NCBI GenBank assembly: GCA_015501595.1
Contig: JADNRX010000649.1
Span: forward strand, 1 to 27,923
Length of the DNA stretch: 27,923 nucleotides
DNA from: Hymenopellis radicata
Taxonomy: Eukaryota; Basidiomycota; Agaricomycetes; Agaricales; Physalacriaceae
Reading direction: 5' to 3'
A program made the translations under genes and the position numbers. Position 1 is the first letter of the stretch, and every line of letters begins with the position of its first letter. The notes beneath the pieces were generated by a model. The model did no database searches. It was given only the letters and a program-made list of their open reading frames with translations, and was not told the origin of the DNA. This document shows positions 19,917-27,923 of the stretch, one piece after another.

Positions 19917-22238
19917 ACGGAAGTTGTGCTCAGCGACATTGAAGGTGATATATTTCTCCAGAACAAAAATGATCTAAAGCTAACAGCACCCAGCCATAGT
20001 TGATTTTTTGAAGCTTTCAGTTTTTTTTCCCTTCGTTTTCAATATTCGGTGTTATAAGAGAAATTGGGTTGTACTTACTTGGTTGTTTGAAAGTTGTTTT
20101 CCGCATATTCTTGAAGTGTCGCGGTGCTGCGTGAGAACCCTTACAAACGGTACCCCGAGGACAAGCTGGCCACCACCATGGCATATACTACTCAGCAAGG
20201 CAGTAGACCGTGAAGAGAAAGCACCAGATCAGTGTGTGCATGGTGGGAAAAGGGGTTTGCAAAGCATCATCAAAGTCGTCTCAGACGCAGGTAAGGATAC
20301 GCCGCCACTTCTATCAAAGTCGTTCGTGCAATGATTTCCGCGCTGGACGGACTCGACGCGTAGGTAGTATCCCTTCAGAATAGTTGTATCTTCATAATCG
20401 GACACCGACTCGGACGACAGCGGAATAGATAGGATAACCCACGAGCACGATGATCAGCGTAGTCCCAGCAGCAATTGTCAGTCATCAGTTCTGAGTATTG
20501 CGCACAAGATTCAGAACGGGAGAAGAATGGCCATCATGATCAGAGACGTTGAAAGGTATGAGCGTGTCAGCCGTAGTTCGTGAAAAGGAACAATGATGAG
20601 GAACCGGTTGAGTGGCACGCCACACGAACCAGGTACGACGACAAGGGATTCTGGGAAGCTTGTAAGCGACCTGGCGGTCGTGGCCGAAGAGTCGACTTGG
20701 GAGTCAAAAATAGCGTAGCGTGATCAGCGTAGCCACGCCGGTTTCAGCCGCTTTGTTACCCCGGTTCTGGTCCTCCTCCCTTCGTCCAACTAAGGACTCT
20801 TTCAGCAAGTTCTGGTCGCTTCCTGCTAGCTGTCGAATACCTTATGAGCAGCCTCTCAAAGTATCATCAAGTTCGGCCCAAAGCGTACCTGATACTAAAC
20901 TTAGCTGGCTCGAATTCACGACCGCTTCGCGCCACTGACGCGTCCGCCACGCCAGAAGATACCCAATATTCTCTCCTACTACTTCCCTGCATACAGTACC
21001 ACTGGACTGCGACACCTTGCACGTCTTGCTTCGCGAATCGCCTCCGACTGTTCTTCTGGTAGCCTCAAGGTTTCTGACCTCCCTGTAGGATCAATCACGA
21101 AGCGAGAGAGCGCTTAAGGGACCATGCTTCCTGCTACATACAAGCAATTATTGATCCTCCGACGTTCTCCTCGGTCATGCCTTGTCCGAGTCTATTCAAA
21201 GTACCTGTTCTTCGCCGGGCTATGCACGCAATTCAGACATACTGGACCTCAATATTCTGCCCGCCGTTAGCTGACTACCGCGCGACCGCGTGATCTGATG
21301 CACGAGGATCTTTTGTAAGATCAGCGTGAACGGAGGTGCGAGTTTTTAACTTCCAGACTTCCCAATTCATGTAGTCGACGGTCCAGTCCGGTGCTTGACG
21401 CGTAAGCAGGGTCATTGTCCCCCATGAGATGGTTAAAGGTCACTGGCGTTATGAGCGACCGTCCACTCGATGTAGTGAAGCGTTCACTGGTGTTGATTGT
21501 CCCGGTCAGGATCGGCACTATGATATTTCGGTTGATTTCCGATTCAAATGGCATTCGAGGACAGTCAGGGTTCTACTTTGCAGGGAACAAAGCTCACGGT
21601 TCCACTGTATACAGCACCGGCGCACAGCTGGCTGCATGGGTCGTCGACGACAAAGGCATCTCTCCTTTGGTAGTTCGTTGATGGTGAGAACAGTAAGGTA
21701 CTGACCTATGTGAATGGCATCAGCAAATGCAGAGTCGGGAATAGACAATATCTATTGAATCTATTCTATGTAAGCTGAAAGAAACCTTCTCGCTCACTAG
21801 GATGCCTGCCGCACACTCGCTCATTACAATTTCTCTGACAGACTAGGCTGGATTTCGGAGGGGAGCGGCGGAGATGAGTACAAGGGCGCGGACATGTTCA
21901 TACGGAGATTCGAGTAGCGTCAACTGATCACCTATACTCCGTTACATGTCGGAAGAGACGCTACAAAGCGAGAGCCGCAATTGTAGGTGGCGTAAGAGGT
22001 GCACGCGTTTTTGAGACTAGAGCATGAAGACATACCTGGTTCTTCACTGAACCATAGTTTTTGAATAAGACAGGCAAGTTCCCGAGATGCCCTTTCAGAA
22101 ATAGAATAATCCAAAGGAGCAACGGCGTAACGTGATGAGTACACGCCCAGTCGTGACGGCTCTGCGCCAGACGAAAAACAATATGGGATGTTATTAATTC
22201 ACAATATTGGCAAGGAAAAAATGTCACTCTTACCATCA
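19917..22238. other. spacer between the two paralogues
   Basis: The first about 170 bp hold the 3' flank of paralogue 1, including GTGTTATAAG and TGTACTTACTTG, which recur behind paralogue 2. Near 21410-21700 both strands carry partly plausible frames. The plus frame ends FYFAGNKAHGSTVYSTGAQL and AAWVVDDKGISPLVVR; the minus strand has a GTGAGC donor-like site. I can assign neither, and a decayed gene is possible. The remainder shows nothing I can support. Confidence 0.35.
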
Positions 22239-22246
22239 TATAAAAG
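22239..22246 (+). promoter_or_regulatory. TATA box of secreted-protein gene 2
   Basis: TATAAAAG lies 71 bp before the ATG at 22310. The sequence between it and the ATG matches paralogue 1 from CTCAGACTGCAGT to the start codon with two differences. Confidence 0.6.
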
Positions 22247-22309
22247 GAGGCTGCAAAAGCAATGAATACCTCAGACTGCAGTCCCACCAGCCTCTTTCGC
22301 ATAACCAAA

Positions 22310-22768
22310 ATGTTCAAGCTTACCGCCACATTCTTCGCTCTGCTCACGACCACCGCCTTGGCGATGTCCGTCGTGAACCGTGCGGAGAGCATCTCTCCCA
22401 TCGCTTCGAGCTCCGGCATCGAGCCCGCGCCCGATGACATCACCATCTTCAGGACGTGCAACGACCCCAACCTCACGGGGCTCTGCAACACCTGGTTCTC
22501 GCCCATCTTGCCCTCTGGATGCGGCGACCTCGCCGGGGCAAACCAACAGGACTCTGTCTCGAGCGCCTCGACTTTTGCGGGCATCCAGTGCACCCTTTTC
22601 CAGTAAGCCATGCTTCGAGTTGATTAGACAACGTAAATGGTCGTTAATTCTTTATGCAGAGACTCGGGCTGCTCTGGAAGGACCCAGCTTGTCGTTGGAA
22701 CTATCAACAACTTGGCCACCGTCGGGTTCGATAACACCGCGTCGTCCTTCAACTGCCAATCCGTTTGA
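22310..22768 (+). CDS. small secreted cysteine-rich protein with beta/gamma-crystallin-like motifs, paralogue 2
   Basis: Exons 22310-22602 and 22660-22768 (57-bp intron in exactly the same codon as paralogue 1) encode 133 residues. The signal peptide is identical to paralogue 1 and the six cysteines are all kept. The second motif ends D122-N-T-A-S-S127, a full match to the crystallin Ca2+ signature [ND][ND]xx[ST]S; the first half ends QDSVSS as in paralogue 1. Compared with paralogue 1, residues 1-39 differ at one position, residues 40-98 at 19 of 59, and residues 99-133 at 8 of 35. Another ATG at 22262 in the same frame would place the signal peptide internally, so 22310 is chosen. It may act as a secreted effector-like, antimicrobial or inhibitor protein; I cannot tell which. 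Confidence 0.82.
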
Positions 22769-22924
22769 AGCGCGCGGGTGCCAGTTATTAAAGTCACAAA
22801 GGTAAGATTGTCCATAGTATAGTAATCAACTTGAGAGGATGCGAAAGCTAATGTATTGCCCAGGAATTGAAAGTCGTTCTCTAGCCGCTATGAAAGTCTT
22901 GTAAATGGTTCAGTATCAGTGTTA

Positions 22925-23126
22925 TAAGGAAATTTGTGATGTACTTACTTGAAAAAAACAAGTCGCTCTTTGGTTGATTGTCATGGGACAAGTTTGAATT
23001 CAGCACATGAGATGCCTGCAGAAGCATGAAGGACTTTGAAAGACAAAAAACAGTATCATCTCAACGCTTTTCCAACCTGGCGAGGTTGCGGGACCGTCGT
23101 TGCACCTTCTGCCTTGGGCGTATATC
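22925..23126. repeat. inverted repeat, left arm
   Basis: The reverse complement matches 26680-26907 over its whole length, with small indels that are longer in the right arm (for example an extra CTCGCTAG and an extra CCTGTATTA). It covers the 3' flank of paralogue 2 and the last 21 codons of the minus-strand membrane-protein remnant. It carries a TGTACTTACTTG block, also seen behind paralogue 1 near 20072. Confidence 0.75.
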
Positions 23127-24040
23127 AGTAAACATAACCATCTCCGCGTGGATCTGCCGCATCTGGGCCTGGAGTGCCTGTTGACGCGTCCGCGGAATTT
23201 CAGAGGTGCTGAACGTAGACGGGGAGGAGGTGATTACGGATATCCCGTCGGAAAGACTGCGTGCGTCGGTAGGTGTCGCTGCGGACATCATTATGGCTCC
23301 GTCGGGGAGGGCAGACATGACGTTGTCGGCAATGTAGACCGACGACCTCTCGCTCGCCTGGCCTATAAGTAGAAGGACGCTGGTGCCCTCAACATAGCCG
23401 TTGCCGGAGTACTATGACATGGGTGCCGATGGCGATGACTAGTTTTCCTGGTTCGCTCGAGCACATCGGGCGCGGTGACGACGCCGCCAGCAGAAGAAGG
23501 CCCTGGCAGCGATAAGAAGTCCCATACCGCCTCCTATGATTACGCCGGTACGACTCTTTGCTTTTGACACGAAACTCGACAAAGACGCGTCCGACATTGA
23601 TGTTGACGAAGCGTAGGAGGTGTCAGGTGCTGAAATAGATACAGCGCGTTCGTCGTAGCTAGATGAATAGAAGACCGCGAGGACTGGAGAAAGTAAAGGG
23701 CATACGTATAGATGGCGTAGTCGAAGTTGATGGAGACGTCGTATCCAGAGGTGCCGAAGACCATACTATGAGTCGTCTGCGACAAACCGGTGGCGGAATA
23801 CACTAGCACATTGTATTCCAGTTCAGTACTGTCCGATGGGCTGTGATTGAAAGACCCCGCGTGTTCCCCGTCGACAGTAAACCTGCAGTCCGTTCGTTGT
23901 ACGTCGCGGCGGACCATGTCCCATTGTACGCTGATGCAGTCAAAGGCTGAATGGCACAGCCCGAACAATCCGCCTCCGGGGACCAAGTTGGTCACTGTGA
24001 ATCACCGTTCGTATCATCTTGACTTGGGCTCAAGATTGAG
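23061..24040 (-). pseudogene. single-pass membrane protein with C-x-x-C ectodomain, decayed
   Basis: On the minus strand the pieces of a common Agaricomycete membrane protein appear in order but not in one frame. They are DDTNGDS (near 24018), PTWSPEADCSGCAIQP and YNGTWSAATYNERT (near 23980-23900), FTVDGEHAGSFNHSPSD with YNVLVYSATGLS and INFDYAIYT (to 23706), then after a 47-bp intron (23705-23659) a Ser-rich stalk, the membrane span GVIIGGGMGLLIAARAFFCW and a RRRHRAR stop-transfer. The tail (SLSDGISVITSSPST, then RTRQQALQAQMRQIHAEM) ends at 23061 after a further unclear junction. Family members have about 45 residues with a GTAIYV-type segment between TWHD…TY and the FTVDGE block. Here this stretch is missing and the frame changes at the joint; a TGA follows DDTNGDSQ. 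I infer an internal deletion plus frameshifts. In intact members the role is unknown. Confidence 0.6.
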
Positions 24041-24175
24041 GACCAAGTTGCCCAAGATTCCTCTAGTCAATATGACCCTTGAGGCAGATCCAATCTGAGA
24101 CGTGAAGCCGTTTTCACATAAAGATGTTTCAACGATATTCGCCGTCGCGTATACGATAGAAGAAGTGAAAGGAAG

Positions 24176-24532
24176 CGAAAGAGACTGAAGAACGTCGAGG
24201 CAAGAGCATTCACGTGAAGTGCAGACATGATTTGTGCAGTCCGGGAAGTTGCAGTTCAGGTCAACCGTTCTGTACACAGATTGAGCGAGGATTGCCAAGG
24301 GATCAAAAGAGTCTAAATTCCGGCTGAGTCACATCCGTACTTCCGAAAAGAGAATGTCCGTCTTCCACGTGGGTTGCCACGAAAAAACAAGTTCGAGGAA
24401 GCAGAGACTTGAAGAGCGTCGAGGCTAGAGCATTCAGGCGTCGTACAGGCATTATTTGTGCGCGGTTCCGCCAGTTGCAATCTTGCCGAGTCAGATATCC
24501 GTACTTCCGAAAAGAGACGTCTTCCACGTGGG
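24176..24532. repeat. tandem duplication of a ~165-220 bp segment
   Basis: Two blocks recur in the order X-Y-X'-Y': X at 24176-24270 and 24397-24488 (ACGTCGAGGCAAGAGCATTC versus GCGTCGAGGCTAGAGCATTC), Y at 24327-24367 and 24489-24532 (CGTACTTCCGAAAAGAGA, then GTCTTCCACGTGGGT). On the minus strand X encodes TNHVCTSRECSCLDVLQ and TNNACTTPECSSLDALQ, the same short peptide with conserved Cys and ECS. That suggests it was coding, perhaps an exon of the adjacent membrane-protein gene or of a lost neighbour. Confidence 0.55.
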
Positions 24533-24682
24533 TCCCTTTTCCATCTGCCTATTGCACAATCTGCAGGCCTAAGGCTATTGCTGGTCCATTGCCAGTAACG
24601 TGGCGTGAGGATGCCAGCCTCCCTTCAAGAATAGCTGAAGGTTAACAAGTGACGCAGTTTTCGCCAATGTTCTAGCATCCCG

Positions 24683-25998
24683 ATGGTTGTCAATCATGAT
24701 ACTTTCTGTTCAGTACGCGTCCTTCTCTCTCCCCTTTGCTTTGACTAAGGAATGAGCAGTTAACTGGAGGTTGTTATTACAAGTATGGGGACGATGTCGT
24801 TTTGGACTTTGTCAAAGCTGCGTGTGACAAGCTGCCGCAGAACGACCCGCTCAGGCCATCGGATAGCATTCTGGAGCGACTGGAATACACCGCAGACGAC
24901 GTTGAAGGGTCTCAAGATCTAGTGTTACTCGTTTCCAAGAAAGAGGATGGCGAACTTGACATTAAGCAGTACGATGGGCCCAGTGCGTGATTTCTCCTTC
25001 TCTTTCCACTTGATCCATTTAAATATGATGGACAGCGCCGACTGTGTTTTCCGATTCTACCGTGGCGGCAGTCGTCAACTTCACTATCGGCGACTGTCCC
25101 GACCTTAGCGAGTTCAAAGTTGTCTTCCCTGACGATCCCGCTGCAGAAGACTTGCACGTCTCGATGTTCTATGGATACAACAAGTTCTACATCTTCTTAT
25201 ACGCATACCGCATCCTCATCGGGCGCTTTCCGGAGCTAGAACCCTACATGATATACGCCGTGCTCGCCAGCCCTTGGGGTTGGGGCATAGATGAAGAATA
25301 TTCAATCATCGCGGATCAGTATGCGTTCTGGTGGCTAGTCGCCGACGTCGACGAGGGCGGCATGGAAGACCCTGAGGTCAACGGATATGACAACCTTGGA
25401 AGGTGGGAATACCTCTGGCTGAAGTTGTTATGTGCCGAAGGCAAGAGCGAGGACGACATTATACGCGACGCCTGGTTCGGGAAGGGAAAGTTATATCACT
25501 TTGCGCGCGCAGACCTGTAAGCTTAGCTTCCGCTTCTTCATTTCTTTGCTGACCCATGTACCGACAGTTTTCCTAAATCAGAACCCCTGGTATCGTTTCC
25601 AGCTGGAGAGCTTGTTCTCCAAATTGCCGTTCGACGTCCTCGATTATCTCTGCGTCACGTACCTCAGCATTAGGGAGGCCTCCTCTCTCCTTTGTCTTAA
25701 CCGTTCCCTGCGCGCGGCTCTTCTTCCCTTCGTTAACTTTTTCGCCCAGAACGCTATTGCTCGACGTCATCCATATTGGCTGCCCATCGTTGCGCCATGC
25801 CTCAGAGGAGACGAAGAACAGCTCCGTTGGGAGCGGATGTGGGAGGGACTCGGCGGTGAAGTCCCGTGGGCGCCGTACGCTAGAGAATGCGCAAAGAGCC
25901 CAGGAATGAGAAATCGGCAGCGGATTTGGGGGATGGCGGAGAGATTTAGGAACCAGGTGAAGGAGAAAGGGTGGTTAGACGGGAGGACATCGATTTAG
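24683..25998 (+). CDS. F-box-type protein with N-terminal unknown domain; last exon out of phase by one base
   Basis: Exons 24683-24712, 24760-24982 and 25036-25516 join in frame (introns 47 and 53 bp). They encode 244 residues starting MVVNHDTFCS and containing an acidic, aromatic-rich domain (FYGYNKFYIFLYAYRILIG, then SPWGWGIDEEYSIIADQYAF and DDIIRDAWFGKGKLYHFARADL). A GTAAGC donor at 25517 and an acceptor CAG at 25567 (51 bp) then lead to the fourth block, to TAG at 25998. Its good frame carries NPWYRFQLESLFSKLPFDVL, DYLCVTYLSIREASSLLCLN and a C-terminal RNRQRIWGMAERF. The LPFDVLDYL…LSIREASSLL stretch is an F-box-like motif, pointing to SCF substrate recognition. With this donor and acceptor the F-box frame is missed by one nucleotide, at a run of four T just after the acceptor. 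The fourth block has no ATG of its own before the F-box. Without that splice, exon 3 stops at 25520. Either one base is inserted or deleted, or splicing differs from my model. Confidence 0.6.
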
Positions 25999-26679
25999 CA
26001 AGTCGTCTGGTGTACGTAGGCCCACCTTTCGGGAGCAATTAACATTGAACTATCTCCAAGGTTTTTCGGTGCACATCGCGGTGACACAACTTCACGCCAT
26101 GGCCAAAGAAATAAATACTACGCGGATCCTTCCAGTAGACCTCCTCAACGCTCATGGTCGCCTCCCGGGGCTATCTTCGGATGGGCAGCTGTCAGCTATT
26201 CTTCTTTGCACCTGTTATCGTTATTCTCCTCTTTGTGTCGTATATGGCTGGCGAGTTTGGATGAAGCCGTCGTTGTCGGAATATTTAACGTGTGTTCTTG
26301 ACGCTCTCAAGGGACGAGCTACACGGGAGATGTCAAATTATAACCTCATGAAAGCGCGGGATCTACATACGACAATCTGCGCGTCTGCTTGACGTTCTCT
26401 GGTTTCCCAACGGTCGGTGCGGCGGCGGGTCGAAATACAACGACAACACGAGGAAGATGATGCTTGGCCTTCCTTCAGGCCCAGGTGTTTGTGCTTCATG
26501 CGCTGTAGTCGATGCAGAGAGAGGGTCGATTACTTTGGTCTTCGGGGAGAGCATCGCAGGTTCAACATGGTCGTAGAGGTCTTAGAGGTGAGAAGAACGG
26601 GGTGTTTTGAGTTGTGACGTTGCAGTTTGGTTTTGGTTTAGTCTGTGGGCACAAGGATTGTCGGACGAACCGTCCCCGG
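25999..26679 (+). other. spacer with a possible small gene
   Basis: A frame around 26498-26587 (…CSRCRERVDYFGLRGEHRRF) can be joined by a 38-bp GTGAGA…GCAG intron (26588-26625) to an exon 26626-26709. That exon reads FGFGLVCGHKDC and then DIRPRQKVQ, the last part borrowed from the right arm of the inverted repeat. Cysteines and histidine suggest, at most, a metal site. The start is unclear. 26045-26392 is open without other support. Confidence 0.25.
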
Positions 26680-26907
26680 GATATACGCCCGAGGCAGAAG
26701 GTGCAATGATGGTCTCGCAACCTCGCCAGCCGTCGGAAAAGCGTTGAACTTGAAATGATACTGCTTTTTGTCTTTCATAATACAGGAAGTCCTTCATGCT
26801 TCTGCAGACATCTCATGTGCTAGCGAGCTCTGAATTCAAACTTGTCCCATAATAACCAACCAAAGAGCGACTTTTTTTTTCAAGTAAGTACATCACAAAT
26901 TTCCTTA
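26680..26907. repeat. inverted repeat, right arm
   Basis: Reverse-complement partner of 22925-23126, about 3.5 kb away. Read on the plus strand it starts GATATACGCCCGAGGCAGAA, the same codons (DIRPRQKVQ) that end the minus-strand membrane-protein remnant, then has a TGA where the other copy continues. It ends in a run of T followed by CAAGTAAGTACATCACAAAT. Confidence 0.75.
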
Positions 26908-27923
26908 CAGATATTTTACAAATGGTTGGACAGTGATCGCGATCACAATAATTAAATCAAAAAAATCAAAAAATGCAGAATTCGTCGAAAAAACTTTCCA
27001 GCTTGCACTAAGGGTTCTGCAGCAAGAGAATGAAAGTAGCAATCTTTGTATATGCATGTAAGACATGCTCAAAGCATCCTGCAAGCAGGTAAGCATCACC
27101 GCTTCGATATGGTTCAAGTTTACTGTCTTCGCGATCATGAGGATAATGAGATCAATTGACACTGCCTGAAGGGCGGGCTGGCTACAAGATGGTGGAGGAA
27201 TTGATAGAGATAGGATAGATGCATAAGGACATAGATAATGTGAAGTGGTAGCCGCGATTCCAAGCGAATTAACGTGGCGCAGAGCTCCTCGCACCACGCA
27301 GGCATCGCCAAGTGCTGTGTTGAGGGTCGGGAAACTGCTGGAGCGGGACGGAAAGACGGTAACGGCTCGAGAGGTGAGGGCATTGGGGATTGTAGTGGAC
27401 CTGTGGTGGACGGACGAGTCTTTCCGACGGGATGGCACGGCATGATGGCGACTGGCCTACTGGTCGACTCATGCCCTACGGGCGCCCCAATTACCCTCAT
27501 ATCTGGCGTACTAAATGCAGTCGGATTACCGAAGCCCTGATGCGCTCAGCGCCCTGCTGCAACAAGTCTTGATTCTGCTCGTGGCTCCGAGAACGTGAGG
27601 TTATCGATGTTGAGGTCGTTCTTCTCGGCATCCGGACCTTGCTATGTCCATTCGATGGAACGGCAGAGGGATCAGTAGGGCAAGACCATGGCTCCCGCAA
27701 AGTTGTACACACCACTGAAGCCCTTGTCATCGTTAGCGCAGCCAACACGCGATTTGCCCGACCGCCGCTCTCCAAGGGCTGCAGCTCCGCATTTGGGGCC
27801 TCCTGTCCACTCTAGAGTCGACCTTTATGATGTCTTCGATGAATGTCTATGTCGAACGATGAAATCAGTTGACGTGGTGGAAGCTGGAAAGTTTTTCGAC
27901 GAATTCTGCATTCTTTGATTTTT
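26908..27923. other. right edge, no recognised gene
   Basis: 26935-26985 is very AT-rich. From 27245 to 27540 two plus frames and three minus frames overlap without domain or splice evidence. The plus frame at 27245-27445 (ELTWRRAPRTTQASPSAVLR…) is the least biased but unidentified. The final frame from 27688 has a fair ATG context (ACC before ATG) but is not recognised. Confidence 0.35.

Noticed and set aside
9559..22260. Shared AGGAGGCTGCAAAA at 9557 and 22246
   Set aside because: A 14-base match with unrelated flanks, probably chance.
22925..26907. Terminal inverted repeats of a DNA transposon
   Set aside because: No transposase lies inside, no target-site duplication was seen, and the arms contain the end of an ordinary gene.
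27245..27540. Overlapping frames at the right edge
   Set aside because: Frames on both strands overlap and none has a domain, splice sites or a clear start. Could be a fragment of a gene but unsupported.

Overview
The window looks like nuclear DNA of a basidiomycete fungus, most likely an Agaricomycete. The recognisable genes are split by introns of about 37-64 bp with GT...AG ends, the gene families are typical of mushroom-forming fungi (a 7-transmembrane protein, F-box proteins, a GFA-domain zinc protein, small secreted cysteine-rich proteins, a single-pass membrane protein with a C-x-x-C ectodomain), and no bacterial-style operon or ribosome-binding site is seen. No species can be named from the sequence alone.

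Layout. 1-3788 is gene-poor: a broken C-terminal coding fragment at the left edge, a diverged tandem duplication (about 798-1625), a GAC/CAC-rich simple-repeat stretch and AT-rich DNA without a recognised gene. 3789-5112 holds a five-exon 7-transmembrane protein. 5773-15091 is a roughly 9 kb mosaic of diverged repeats built on an approximately 0.9 kb unit. It carries more than 30 short hairpins whose loops share a tRNA A-box-like sequence (core TARCGG). 15277-16392 is a truncated F-box gene between direct repeats. 16518-17411 has a complete three-exon GFA-family gene and, 32 bp upstream on the same strand, a small unrecognised gene. 17412-19387 has no convincing gene.

19388-22768 carries two paralogous small secreted proteins of 133 residues each. 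They have near-identical leaders, strongly diverged mature domains and a two-motif beta/gamma-crystallin-like pattern. 22925-26907 is bounded by a 0.2 kb imperfect inverted repeat. Inside are a decayed single-pass membrane protein gene (minus strand), a short tandem duplication and a four-exon F-box-type gene whose last exon is one base out of phase. The rest to 27923 has no gene I can recognise.

The genes do not form a pathway; the window reads as a repeat-rich, fast-evolving accessory region. The two most interesting signals are the A-box hairpin array and the duplicated crystallin-like secreted proteins with a conserved leader and a variable mature domain.
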